From Kofleriaceae bacterium (lineage in GTDB: Bacteria > Myxococcota_A > Polyangia > Haliangiales > Haliangiaceae): a DNA stretch of 64,000 nt. Made by a program: the position numbers and the translations under genes. Below the pieces are notes generated by a model. It saw only the letters and a program-made list of their open reading frames with translations, searched no databases and was not told the DNA's origin. This document shows positions 39,313-48,595 of the stretch, piece after piece; the stretch's first letter is position 1; every line of letters begins with the position of its first letter. The stretch spans positions 558,001-622,000 of the forward strand of contig JACKDR010000001.1 in NCBI GenBank assembly GCA_020633495.1, in the 5' to 3' direction.

Positions 39313-39341
39313 TTGTGAAGGGTGACGGATTTGCCTACACT
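39313..39341 (+). promoter_or_regulatory. Promoter TTGTGA-17-TACACT of the PilZ-PEGA gene
   Basis: TTGTGA (39313-39318), exactly 17 bp, then TACACT (39336-39341), ending 9 nt before GTG 39351. This is the best -35/-10 pair among the leaderless-type starts here. Confidence 0.6.
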
Positions 39342-39350
39342 GACAGGACC

Positions 39351-42090
39351 GTGGCGGCCGATGGCTACGTGATCAGCCTGGTGTCGCGGTGCTCCTCGGT
39401 CGAGGAGTTCGTCAGCGCGTTCCGATCGTACGTGCACCGCGACCACGTCTTCGTGCCCACCACCCAGCCGGTGGCGGCGGGCAGGACCGTGCGCCTCGCG
39501 ATCACCCTCGCCGATCACACGCCGGTGCTCGCCGGCGAGGTCGAGGTCCTGTCGTCGTCCACGATCCCGCAGGGCCCCCACCAGAAGCCCGGGCTGCGCC
39601 TGCGCTTCCAGTCGCTCGACGGCGACGGCGCGGCGCTGATGCGCCGCTTCGAGCGCCCGATCAGCGATCCCGGGCTGGTGCCCCACGCCGATCCGGCGAC
39701 CGTGCCCAGCGGCGCGCGCGCCGACATCCTGGCCAGCCCGCAGGCTCCCGACGAGGATCCCACCGGGCCGGCGACCTGCAGCGTGATCGAGGCCAGCGCG
39801 CCGATCGCGGTCGGCGGTCCGGAGCGACCGGCGCGGATCGACCTGACGCCGCTGCCGTCGGTGGCGGCGCGGCCGCTGCCGCCGGTGCTGCCGCGGCCGG
39901 CGACGCGCCCGCCGACGTCGCGGCCGGTGACCCCACCCGCGGGGCTGGTGCCGGGCAAGAGCTTCCAGATCCCGTCGATCCCGTCGATCCCGGGCATCCC
40001 GGCGCGGCCGGCGACACCGCCCGCGGGCATGCCGGCGGCCACGCCCGGGCGCGGCAGCGGCGGCACCGGCGTCCCGGTCGCCGACGCCAGCGGTCCGCTC
40101 AGCGGCGAGCTGACCGTCCCGACCGACGCGCCGGCGATGCCGGAGCCCGCGCCGGTGACCCCGCGCGGCGTGGGACGCGATCGCCGGAGCCGGCCGACCA
40201 CCCGGCCACGGCCGCCGGGGCTGGAGTCGGCGCCGGTGCGGGCGCCCACCGCCGAGCCGGCCTCCGGGCCGATGCGCGCGATCACCGGTGCTCCGGTCCG
40301 CGCCGAGACCATCCCCGACGGTCCCGACGACATCCCGACGATGCCGCAGCCCGCGATCGAGCCGGCGCCGGCGCCCGGCGAGCTCGCGATGCCGCAGGGC
40401 CGCGCGTTCGCGCGCACGCTGCTCGGCATGCCGACGCTGGGTGGCGCCGGCGGCGAGCCGACGCCGGCGGACCCGGTCGCGGCGGTGCCGCCCGGCGACG
40501 GCGACGCCGACGCGACCGCGCCCGAGCGACCGCTCGCGCCGCTGAGCTGGGCGGCTGCGGACGGCGGGGGCATCGGCGAGGCGACCGAGAAGACCGAGCT
40601 GCCGCCGCCCCAGGACATCGAGGCGCGCCGCGCCGCCACGGAGGCGGCAGGCGCGGCGGCCGAGGCGGCGGCGCCGGCGTTCGCGCCACCGCCGGTGGTG
40701 CCCGCGCCCACCACGACGCCGGCACCGGCCGCCGAGCCGCCGCCCGCGCCGCCGCCGGCGTTCGCGGCCGTGCCGCCGCCCACGCCGGCGCCAACGTTCG
40801 CCGCGCCGCCGCCGGCGTTCGCGCCGCCGCCGCCGTTCGCCGCGCCGCCGCCGTCACCGCCCCTTCCCCACCACGCCGCGCCGCCGTTCGCCGCGCCGCC
40901 GCCGTCACCGCCCCTTCCCCACCACGCCGCGCCGCCGTTCGCCGCGCCGCCGCCGTTCGCGGCGCCGATGACGGCGCCGCCGCCGGCCTTCGTCCCGGAC
41001 GGGCGACGCCGCCCGCCAGGATGGCGCTGGCGCCAGGTGCGCCGTCGTGGCCCCGGCGGCGCCGCTGGCCGGTGGCTCGCAGCCGCTGGCGCCGGCGGCC
41101 GCCGCGGTCCCGTCGACCACGCCGCCGCAGCCGTGGGTGGTCGAGTCCGCGGCGCCGCAGCGCGTCGGGCGCGACGCCGACCTCACCGACATCGTCGTCG
41201 ACCGCCGGACCGGACGGCTGCTCGAGGACAACACCGACATGATCCTGCTGCGGGCGCGACGCCGACGCCCGCTGGTGATCGGAGCCCTCGCCGGCGGCGT
41301 GATCGTCATCGGCATCCTCATGGGCCTCGCGATCGGCGGCGGCGGCAAGGGCGGCAAGGGCGCCGGCACCGGCACCGGCACCGCGGTCGCGCAGGCCGGC
41401 GCGACCGCGCCCGCGTCGACCGGCTCCGGGACCGCGGTCGCGCCGGCGGTGGCGACCTCGATCGACGCCGGCGCCGACCACGTCCCGCCGGCCGACGACG
41501 ACCTCGCCGGCACCACCGCCGACACCGCCGACACCGCCGACACCGCCGACTCCGCCGACACCGCCGACACCGCCGACACCGGCGACGACACCGCCGACGA
41601 CAGCGGCGACACCGCCGACACCGCCGACGACGACGGCGCCGCCGAGCCCGCGCTGGCGCCGGCCGACGCCGGCTGCAAGGTCACCTTCACCAGCACGCCG
41701 TCGGGCGCCGCGGTCACCCTCGGGGGCAAGAAGCGCGGCACCACGCCGGTCACGCTCGACGTCGCGTGCAGCCGCGACACCGCGAGCTTCGCGCGCTCCC
41801 GCTACGTCACCGAGAGCAAGGCGTTCACCCCGAGCGCCAAGAAGACCGTCAAGGTGGCGGTCCGCCTCGACCGGCCCACCTTCACGCTGCGGATCTCGTC
41901 GAGCCCGAGCGGCGCGACCGCGATCGTCGGCGGCAAGACGGTCGGCCGCACCCCGGTGACCACCAAGGTCCGCGGCTTCGAGGCGGTCACGGTCAAGGTG
42001 TCGCGCAGCGGCTACGCCACCAAGACCTCCAGGGTCACCGCCAAGAAGAACGGCACGACCCTCAAGGTGACGCTCAAGAAGGGTCGGTAG
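39351..42090 (+). CDS. PilZ-like / transmembrane / double PEGA-domain protein (frameshift near 41000-41050)
   Basis: Predicted inner-membrane protein of about 912 residues. N-terminal PilZ-like domain (about 1-110: DGYVISLVSRCSSVEEFVSA, HVFVPTTQPVAAG, PGLRLRFQSLDGDG). A Pro/Ala-rich cytoplasmic linker of about 440 residues follows, then a Forkhead-docking-like VGRDADLTDIVVD, one membrane helix (PLVIGALAGGVIVIGILMGL), a Thr-Ala-Asp repeat spacer, and two C-terminal PEGA domains outside the membrane (FTSTPSGAAVTLGGKKRG and ISSSPSGATAIVGGKTVGRT). The linker and the C-terminal part lie in different frames; the change falls near 41000-41050. GTG 39351 is set by the TACACT box. PEGA domains often bind envelope polymers; the PilZ copy lacks a clear c-di-GMP motif. 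Confidence 0.78.
40836..40937 (+). repeat. Perfect 51-bp tandem duplication in the PilZ-PEGA gene
   Basis: Two back-to-back copies (40836-40886, 40887-40937) that look identical and encode FAAPPPSPPLPHHAAPP twice, with a third partial copy. Identity at synonymous sites means a recent duplication. Confidence 0.85.
41517..41630 (+). repeat. 9-bp ACCGCCGAC repeat (Thr-Ala-Asp) in the PilZ-PEGA gene
   Basis: Around eleven copies of ACCGCCGAC, some interrupted, encode a (TAD)n spacer between the membrane helix and the PEGA domains. The length probably varies between strains. Confidence 0.8.
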
Positions 42091-42097
42091 CCGCGGC

Positions 42098-42981
42098 TCA
42101 CTCGCCGTCGGCGGCCACGGCCTCCGGCCCGCGCAGGCCGAGGTCGGCGACCTCGGCTCGGACCCGTCGCATGAACGCGGCGCCCGGGTCCGGCTTGTCG
42201 TTCTTGTAGCCGGCCTGGAGCTCGACGAAGTCGGGCTGACCACGCAGCTGGTTCGACTCGAGGTGACCGACGAGCCGCGTGATCGGGTAGCGCGCGACCA
42301 GGTAGCGGATCAGCGCCGCGTCGGCGGCGACCTGGGCGTCGGTCAGGGGCCAGCGCTTGCCGTCGCCGACGTTCTCGACGCCGATCGCGACGTGGTTGAG
42401 GCCGATGCAGTGCCGGGCCATCCGGGTCTCGGGCTGCAGCCGGTAGATCGTGCCGTCGCGGTCGACCAGGAAGTGGGACGAGACGTTGACCGCGCCGGCC
42501 TTGCGCAGCTGGGCGCGGTCGGCCTCCATGCGCAGGTTGTCGAAGTAGGCCTTGGTGCCCTTGGCCGAGCCGCCCGCGGTGTAGTGCAGGACGATCATCC
42601 GCGGCTCGATCGTGACGTCCCGGGCGTCGGGGTCGGAGTGCAGGCGCCGGTACGCGAGCGTCAGCCGCTCGCGCTCGGCGTTCCAGGTGATCGGCCAGTC
42701 GGTGATGGCCAGCGCGGGCGCCGCGGCGGCGTCGACCGCGACCGCGCCGGCGTCGACCGGCGCCGACGCGACCGCGGCGTCGGCGACCACGACCGCCGGT
42801 GGCGCGCCGTCGGCAGGGGCCGCCACGACCGCGGCCGCGGGCGCCGGCGCAGGCGCAGGCGCGGCGGCCGGCCGTCGCTGGCGCAGGCCGAGGGCCCGGC
42901 GGCGGCCCCCGCCGCGAACGCCATCGACGCGACGACGCGCGCGACGACGTGCCGGTCGGGACGATCGTCGCGCGCGTGCAT
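42098..42981 (-). CDS. N-acetylmuramoyl-L-alanine amidase (Amidase_2/PGRP fold), exported; frameshift near 42860-42885
   Basis: Zinc-dependent peptidoglycan amidase cleaving between muramic acid and L-Ala. The catalytic domain (about the last 165 residues) has the first Zn ligand in MIVLHYTAGG, NVSSHFLVDRDGTIYRLQPE, the AIGVENVGDG strand and GHLESNQLRGQPDF with a further His; the last ligand lies toward KPDPG, as in AmpD-like enzymes. An export signal (MHARDDRPDR... FAAGAAAGPSACAS) opens at ATG 42981 but in a different frame. A one-base slip at about 42860-42885, inside CGCCTGCGCCTGCG repeats, joins it to the Pro/Ala linker and the domain. It follows the VIT-vWA gene by 14 nt, so it may be its last operon member. 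Confidence 0.8.
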
Positions 42982-42995
42982 GGCTCGATGATGAC

Positions 42996-45599
42996 CTACT
43001 TCCAGAACGCGCGCCCGCTGCGGCGCGGCGCCGGCGTCGGCGCCCCGCCCTGCCCGGCGGCGATCCGGCGCAGCGCCTCGATCGCGCCGCGCGCGTCGGC
43101 GACGGCGCGGCCGGGGTCCCCGACGACCGCGCGCAGGTCGGCGAGCACGCCGCCGAGCGCGGTCGCCAGCTCGTCGAGCCCGCCGATCGACCGCACGTCC
43201 TCGATCAGCTCGGCGAGGCGCGCCACCGCGAGATCGAGCCCGCCGCGGTCGTCGCGCGTCACCGCGGCGTCGATCGCCTCGGCGATCATCCGCGCCCGGG
43301 TCAGGTACGGCGCGCGGTCCACGGTCGCGGCGAGCTCGTCGACGGCGGCCTCGGCCTCCACCTCGCGCGGCGGCGCGCCGAGCGACACCGACTTGCTGAC
43401 CGGCGTCGGCGGCGCCACCGGCTTGGCCTCCTCCTTGCGCGACATCAGGCGCCGCGCCCGATCGAGCAGGCCGTCGCGCGGCGCCGCGCGCTTGGCCGAC
43501 GGCGGCGGCGGCGGCGCGGCCCCGGCCGCGTCGTCGCGACCGCCGGAGTAGCGCGACGCCGCCTGCGTCACCGGCATCCCGGACGGCGCCGGTGGCGCCA
43601 TCATCGACGGCATCGCCGCCGCCGGCGCCATCGGCGACCGCACCGCCGCGCCCGACGCCGCGGCGTGGGCCCAGCCCGCCGGGGCCTCGACCGCCTGGGT
43701 CACCGACCGCGGGTTGCCGCCGACGTTGACCTTCTCGGCGCGGTCGACCGCGAGGAACGCGGTGAACCGCGACAGCACCCGGTGGCGCAGCGACGTCGCC
43801 ACGATCTCGCGCTCGAGCGCGCCGCGCTCGCCGGCGCCGGTGGCGAACCGGTCCTCGAGGTCGCGGATGTGGGCGCGCGCCCAGATCGCCGCCGCGGCGT
43901 CACCGCGGGCCGCGGCCCGGACCTCGATCTCGTGCCGCCACGGCTGCCCCGACGGGGTCGCGCCGGTGACGACGACGCGACCGCTCGACGGCACGGTGGC
44001 GAGCCGCGCCGCGACCAGCACCGGCGCGCCGGCGAACAGCGACGGCAGCCGCGCCGGCGCCAGCGACGCCGCGTCGAGGCGGAGGCCCTCGCCGTGGAGC
44101 GCCAGCTCGGTGACCACCGGGGTCGCGATGCGACGGTGGACCTTGGCCATGACGGCGTCGAGCCGGTCCTCGGACTCGACCAGCTCGCAGGCGCCGCCGC
44201 CGGCGGCGGCGAGGCGGCGCAGGAACGCGGCGTTGACCGCCTGATCGACGCCGAGCGTGAAGACGCGGACGTTCTTCAGCCGCGGCGCCAGCTCGCGCAG
44301 GATCTGGTCCTCGTTACCGACCTGGCCGTCGGTGACCAGGACCAGCACCCGATCGCGGTCGTCGTAGCCACCGGCCAGCAGGTCGGCGGCGCGGACCAGC
44401 GGCCGGCGCAGCTCGGTGCCGCCGCGGGCGTCGATCGCGGCCAGGAACTCGACGGCGCGGAACCGGCCGCGGTCGGTGGCGGCGGCGAGCTGCCCGCCCG
44501 GCAGCCCGGGCGGCTCCTCGATCGCGTTGTCGAACGCCATGACCGCGAAGCGATCGCGCTCGCCCAGGCTGTCGACCATGCGCGCCACCGCGCGCCGCGC
44601 CGCCACCATCTTCCAGCCGCCCATGCTGCCCGATCGATCGAGGACGAAGACGACGTCGCGCGGCTTGTCGACGTGGCCGCCGCCGTGCGGCGGCACCACG
44701 GTGACCAGCACCGTCGCGCCCTCGCCGTCGCGGTCGGGCACGGCGACCGCGCTCGACCGGACCTGGCCGTCGCCGAGGGCCCACCGCACGATGAAGTCGC
44801 GATCGAGCCGCTCGCCGGGGCGCAGCTCGACCCGACGGACGCCGCCGCGCTCGCCGTCGACGACCGCGTGCAGGCTCGAGCGCAGGTCACCGACCGGGAC
44901 GCCGCCGCCGTCGACCGCCAGCGTGATCGCCAGGCGCACCGGGTTCGGGCACCCCGGCAGCAGCACCGGCGGCGTGATCCGCGACGCGTCCGGCACCGCG
45001 TCGGTGTCGTCGGCGACGCCGGTGCCGGCGCGCGGGCCGGGCAGCGACGCGCCCGGGATGTAGCGCGGCGCCACCACCAGCGGGAACCGGAAGGTCAGCT
45101 CGCCGTCGTCGAGCGGCAGCGGCCCGACCAGCGTCAGCCGCACCACCGCGGTCTCGCCGGGCATGAGGTTGCCGACCCGCAGCGTGAAGACGCCGGCGCG
45201 ATCCTCCTCGGTGATCGCGGCGCGATGACCGGCGGCGATCGCCTCCTCGTACTGCTCGCGGGCCCGGCCGCGCTCGTCGATGACGCCGTCGATGACCCGG
45301 CCCGCGACCTCCATGCGGAAGCGGGTCACCGCGGCGCGATCCGGCAGCGGGAAGATGTACGTGGCCTCGATCGGCTCGGCGAGCGTGTTGACGAAGGTCT
45401 GGGCCAGGTCCATCTCGGCGACCAGGCCGACGACGCGGGCGTCGACAGCCATCGCGGTCATCGGCAGGTGGCCGCGCGCGGTCTCGATGACGCCGAACCC
45501 GGCGTCGTCTCGCGTGCCGAGGCGGGCGAGCTCGGCGTCGGTCATGGGGGTGCAGGTCATCATCGGGGTCGTCCTTGGTGCGGGGTGCGTGTGGGCCAT
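42996..45599 (-). CDS. VIT domain and von Willebrand factor A domain protein
   Basis: Large protein (867 residues) of the inter-alpha-trypsin inhibitor heavy-chain-like class. The VIT domain (about 30-165) includes DLAQTFVNTLAEPIEATYIFPLP and REQYEEAIAAGHRAAI. The vWA domain (about 315-490) has the MIDAS DRSGSM (VFVLDRSGSMGGWK), the Thr in RGGTELRRP and the Asp in LVTDGQVGNED, so metal-dependent ligand binding should work. The remainder is a Pro/Ala linker and a helical C-terminus (LDLAVARLAELIEDV). No signal peptide is evident, so it may be cytosolic. Start ATG 45599 overlaps the MerR stop (TGATG), which couples the two. Function of bacterial VIT-vWA proteins is poorly known. Confidence 0.88.
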   Translation of the reverse strand: MAHTHPAPRTTPMMTCTPMTDAELARLGTRDDAGFGVIETARGHLPMTAMAVDARVVGLVAEMDLAQTFVNTLAEPIEATYIFPLPDRAAVTRFRMEVAGRVIDGVIDERGRAREQYEEAIAAGHRAAITEEDRAGVFTLRVGNLMPGETAVVRLTLVGPLPLDDGELTFRFPLVVAPRYIPGASLPGPRAGTGVADDTDAVPDASRITPPVLLPGCPNPVRLAITLAVDGGGVPVGDLRSSLHAVVDGERGGVRRVELRPGERLDRDFIVRWALGDGQVRSSAVAVPDRDGEGATVLVTVVPPHGGGHVDKPRDVVFVLDRSGSMGGWKMVAARRAVARMVDSLGERDRFAVMAFDNAIEEPPGLPGGQLAAATDRGRFRAVEFLAAIDARGGTELRRPLVRAADLLAGGYDDRDRVLVLVTDGQVGNEDQILRELAPRLKNVRVFTLGVDQAVNAAFLRRLAAAGGGACELVESEDRLDAVMAKVHRRIATPVVTELALHGEGLRLDAASLAPARLPSLFAGAPVLVAARLATVPSSGRVVVTGATPSGQPWRHEIEVRAAARGDAAAAIWARAHIRDLEDRFATGAGERGALEREIVATSLRHRVLSRFTAFLAVDRAEKVNVGGNPRSVTQAVEAPAGWAHAAASGAAVRSPMAPAAAMPSMMAPPAPSGMPVTQAASRYSGGRDDAAGAAPPPPPSAKRAAPRDGLLDRARRLMSRKEEAKPVAPPTPVSKSVSLGAPPREVEAEAAVDELAATVDRAPYLTRARMIAEAIDAAVTRDDRGGLDLAVARLAELIEDVRSIGGLDELATALGGVLADLRAVVGDPGRAVADARGAIEALRRIAAGQGGAPTPAPRRSGRAFWK

Positions 45600-46282
45600 C
45601 AGGCGTCGCCGGCCGCGACATGCGGCCGGTCGGGATCGGGGAGCAGGCCGCGGCGCGCCAGCTCGGCGAGCAGCGGGGCCGCGGCGCGCGCGAGCGCGGC
45701 GGCGTCGTCGGGATCGGGGGCGCGGCGCGGCTGCAGCAGCACGGTGACGCCGGGGGCGATCGCGAAGGTGTAGGCCGGGGCGAGCGCCGGCGCGGCCGCG
45801 ACCGGCGCCGCGTCGACGACGACGTCATCATCATCGGGGTCCGTCGTCACCGCGGCGGCGTCCTCGACGGCCGCCGCCGCGCCGGCGTCGTCGGCCGCGG
45901 CCGGCGCCGCCTCCGCCGCGCGCCAGAAATCGGCGCGCTGGGTCCGGGGCCGCGCCGCGCGCGGCAGGACCACGCCGGAGATGCGCGACAGCGTCGCGTC
46001 GTCGAGCGTCGCCAGCAGCGCCTGGATGTCGGCGAGCGAGCGCCCGGCGGCCTGCAGCCGCTTGATCGCGACCAGCTGGGCGAGGTGGCGATGGCCGTAC
46101 AGCGCGGTGCGCCCGCGCATCGCGGCCGGGCGATCGATCAAGCCGAGGGTGGTGTAGTAGCGGATGCTGCGCTGATCGGGGATGGGCCGGACCTGGCCGT
46201 TGTCGGCGGCCTGGTAGTTCCGCGCCAGCTGGTCCGCGACCTCGGCGGCCAGCTCACGCAGTGTCCACAGCGGCGTCTCCAT
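45599..46282 (-). CDS. MerR-family transcriptional regulator
   Basis: Regulator of 227 residues. The winged helix-turn-helix at the N-terminus is MerR-like: WTLRELAAEVADQLARNYQ, PDQRSIRYYTTLGLIDRPAA and RTALYGHRHLAQLVAIKRL, the usual R-Y-Y/Y-G-x-x-H/D pattern. Helix LADIQALLATLDD follows. The C-terminal 120 residues contain an Ala/Asp-rich linker and a small domain (YTFAIAPGVTVLLQPRRAPD) that I do not recognise. No Cys cluster for metal sensing is visible. The stop overlaps the VIT-vWA start. The AACACTGTCA direct repeats lying over its own promoter suggest autoregulation and possible control of the divergent envelope gene 46392. Confidence 0.85.
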   Translation of the reverse strand: METPLWTLRELAAEVADQLARNYQAADNGQVRPIPDQRSIRYYTTLGLIDRPAAMRGRTALYGHRHLAQLVAIKRLQAAGRSLADIQALLATLDDATLSRISGVVLPRAARPRTQRADFWRAAEAAPAAADDAGAAAAVEDAAAVTTDPDDDDVVVDAAPVAAAPALAPAYTFAIAPGVTVLLQPRRAPDPDDAAALARAAAPLLAELARRGLLPDPDRPHVAAGDA

Positions 46283-46286
46283 GGCC

Positions 46287-46318
46287 TTGATGTAACACTG
46301 TCATATAACACTGTCAAT
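46287..46318 (-). promoter_or_regulatory. MerR-operon promoter with tandem AACACTGTCA operator repeats
   Basis: On the minus strand TTGACA, 17 bp and TACATC form a -35/-10 pair. The same stretch contains two direct copies of TGACAGTGTTA, spaced so that both overlap the promoter. Each copy has a near-palindromic ACACTGT core. This is an AT-rich island in a GC-rich genome. Confidence 0.6.
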
Positions 46319-46379
46319 CAGCGAACTCATAAGTGACCATGCCCACTAGGAAATTTTGCCTCGCCCGGTGCGCAGCGGC

Positions 46380-46385
46380 TAGGAT
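46380..46385 (+). promoter_or_regulatory. -10-like box TAGGAT of the envelope protein gene
   Basis: TAGGAT ends 6 nt before ATG 46392; no Shine-Dalgarno sequence is present. Confidence 0.45.
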
Positions 46386-46391
46386 CGCGGC

Positions 46392-47639
46392 ATGGCCCAG
46401 CCTCGCTCGTGCGCCCGCGCCCTCGCCGCCTTCACCTCGCTATGTGTCGCTGCGGTCGCGAGCCCGGCGGTGGCGCAGCCCGGCGCCGGCGATCCCGGCG
46501 CGACCGACGCCAGCCAGCCGGCGCCCCCGGCACCGCCGACGCCGGCGCCGACGCCGGTGCCCGAGCCGCCGCCGCCGCCCGCCGCCGACCCGGCGGCGCT
46601 GATCGCGACCTACGAGGCGGCGCTGCGCGCGCTGACCGCCGGTGACGCCGCCGCCGCCGCCGCCGGCTTCGACGACGTCGCCGCGCACAGCGTCGACCCG
46701 GCGCGCGCCGGCGCCGCCCGCGAGCTCGGGCGGCTCGCCCACGACTGGCAGGCCCGCGGCGCCCGCCTGGTGGTCGGCGAGGCCGCCGAGCGCGCCGCGC
46801 ACGACGACGAGGACTTCCGCACCGGCGGGCGGGTCTCGTTCATCGCCAGCACCACGCTGTGGAGCCTGTACGGCGGCGTGGTCATCGGCGACCTCGCCAA
46901 CCTCGACAGCGCCCAGGCCTGGACCGGGACCCTGTTCGTCGCCACCGGCGCCGGCCTGCTCGGTGCCACCTACGCGACCCGCGACCGCACCGTCACCGCG
47001 GCGATGGCCGAGGGCTACCGGTTCGGGCTGTACGTCGGCGCCGGCAACGCGCTGCTGCTGGGCAGCCCGCTCGGCCTCTACGACGGCGACCGCAGCAGCG
47101 AGAAGGTCAACGGCTCGGTGTTCCTCACCGGCACCGCGCTCGGCATCGCCGGCATGGTCTACGGCAAGGAGGCGCACCCGACCACCGGTCAGCTCGCCTT
47201 CGCCGAGAACATGTCGCTGCTCGGCCTAGCGTCGACCTGGCTCGGCGTCGCGATCGCCCAGCCCGACAACCTCGACGGCGACACCGCGCTGACCCTGACC
47301 GCGGCCGGGCTCGACATCTCGACCACCGCCGGCCTGGTGATCGGCCGCCAGCTCGACTGGTCGAACGGCCGCGCCCGCATGACCGGGCTCGGCGCGCTGC
47401 TCGGCGGCCTCGGAGGCCTCGCCACCGGCGTGCTGATCGGTGGCACCGACAGCGGCCGCGGCACCGCCGCGACCACGCTGATCGGCATGTGGGGCGGCTT
47501 CGGCCTCACGGTCCACCTGACCCGCGGCATGCGGCCGGATCGCGGCCACGCCCTGCCGAAGACGGCGGTCATGCCGGCGGTGATGCAGACGCCGTCGGGC
47601 CAGAGCGCCCTCGGCGCCGGGATCAGCGGCGTTTGGTAG
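46392..47639 (+). CDS. Exported membrane/outer-membrane protein of unknown function
   Basis: 415 residues. A signal peptide (about 8-28, ending SPAVAQP) is followed by a Pro/Ala-rich linker and a short helical TPR-like region (ALIATYEAALRALTAGDAAAA). From about residue 150 onwards come many weakly hydrophobic, Gly-rich segments (LYGGVVIGDLANLDSAQAWT, GALLGGLGGLATGVLIGGTD, LIGMWGGFGLTVHLT) spaced about 25-30 residues. This could be a multi-pass inner-membrane or a beta-barrel-like protein; the alternation of Gly with small residues does not decide it. I do not know the family. It is divergent from the MerR gene. Its 3' end overlaps the convergent oxyR by 17 nt. Confidence 0.68.
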   Translation: MAQPRSCARALAAFTSLCVAAVASPAVAQPGAGDPGATDASQPAPPAPPTPAPTPVPEPPPPPAADPAALIATYEAALRALTAGDAAAAAAGFDDVAAHSVDPARAGAARELGRLAHDWQARGARLVVGEAAERAAHDDEDFRTGGRVSFIASTTLWSLYGGVVIGDLANLDSAQAWTGTLFVATGAGLLGATYATRDRTVTAAMAEGYRFGLYVGAGNALLLGSPLGLYDGDRSSEKVNGSVFLTGTALGIAGMVYGKEAHPTTGQLAFAENMSLLGLASTWLGVAIAQPDNLDGDTALTLTAAGLDISTTAGLVIGRQLDWSNGRARMTGLGALLGGLGGLATGVLIGGTDSGRGTAATTLIGMWGGFGLTVHLTRGMRPDRGHALPKTAVMPAVMQTPSGQSALGAGISGVW

Positions 47640-48549
47640 CGCGCAGCGACGCCAGGTAGGCCTCGGCCTCCCGGGTCAGGAGGTCGGCGAGGACGCGGAA
47701 CTCGCGGCCGCGCGCCGACGACATCCGCCACACCAGGCCGATCGTGCGCCCCGGGGGATCGACGAAGCGGGCCAGGCCGACGCCGCTGCGCGGGCCCGGC
47801 ACCAGCACCGCCGCCGCGGTCTCGGGCAGGAGCGTCACGCCCATGCCGCTGGCGACCATCTGCACCAGCGTCGGCAGGCTGGTCGCGCGCAGCTCGGTGG
47901 CCTCGACCGCGCCGGCGTCCTGACACACCGCCAGCGCCTGGTCGCGCAGGCAGTGGCCGTCCTCGAGCAGCAGCGTGGGCTCGCCGTCGAGATCGGCCTC
48001 GCGCAGGCGGCGCTTCGCCAGCAGCGGGTGCCCGAGCGGCGCCGCCAGCAGGAAGTCCTCGCGGTACAGCTCGGCGGTGGCGACGTCGCCGGGGACCGGG
48101 GTCGCGAGCAGGCAGGCGTCGAGCCGGCCGGCGTCGAGGTCGGCCAGGATGCGCGCGGTCTGATCCTCGCGCAGCGCCAGGCGCAGCCGCGGGTGGCGAC
48201 CGCGCACCGCGGGCAGCACGCGCGGCAGCAGGTACGGCGCCACCGTCGGGATGACGCCGAGGCGGAGGCCGCGCGACAGCGGCTCGCGGGCGGCGCCGAC
48301 GCCCTCGACCAGCTCGTCGACCGCCGCCAGCACGGCGCGCGCCTGCGCCACCACCTGCTCGCCCACCGGGGTGACCAGGACGCGGCGGCGATCGCGCTCG
48401 AACAGCTGCATGCCGAGGCCGCGCTCGAGCTGGGCGATCTGGGTGCTCAGCGCCGGCTGCGACACGTGGCACGCCGCGGCGGCGCGCCGGAAGCTGCGAT
48501 GGTCGGCGACCGCGACGACGTACTCGAGCTGACGGACGGTCGGACGCAC
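47623..48549 (-). CDS. oxyR: Hydrogen peroxide sensor, LysR-family regulator OxyR
   Basis: Peroxide-responsive transcription activator, 308 residues. The N-terminal LysR HTH is classical: RQLEYVVAVADHRSFRRAAA and CHVSQPALSTQIAQLERGLG. The redox segment LEDGHCLRDQALAVC has the two Cys nine residues apart, matching Cys199 and Cys208 of E. coli OxyR, and RATSLPTLVQMVASGMGVTLLP is equally typical. So it should form the activating disulfide. GTG 48549 is the only sensible start; a TAGGCT box is 9 nt upstream. It lies 46 nt behind the bd-like oxidase genes on the same strand, so it may be transcribed both with them and from its own promoter. The family call is secure. Confidence 0.93.
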   Translation of the reverse strand: MRPTVRQLEYVVAVADHRSFRRAAAACHVSQPALSTQIAQLERGLGMQLFERDRRRVLVTPVGEQVVAQARAVLAAVDELVEGVGAAREPLSRGLRLGVIPTVAPYLLPRVLPAVRGRHPRLRLALREDQTARILADLDAGRLDACLLATPVPGDVATAELYREDFLLAAPLGHPLLAKRRLREADLDGEPTLLLEDGHCLRDQALAVCQDAGAVEATELRATSLPTLVQMVASGMGVTLLPETAAAVLVPGPRSGVGLARFVDPPGRTIGLVWRMSSARGREFRVLADLLTREAEAYLASLRATKRR

Positions 48550-48558
48550 CGAGCGCGC

Positions 48559-48564
48559 AGCCTA
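48559..48564 (-). promoter_or_regulatory. -10-like box TAGGCT of oxyR
   Basis: TAGGCT (minus strand) ends 9 nt before GTG 48549, inside the 46-bp gap behind the oxidase genes. Confidence 0.4.
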
Positions 48565-48595
48565 TCACGCCGCGGCGCGCGGCCCGCGGCGCGGG

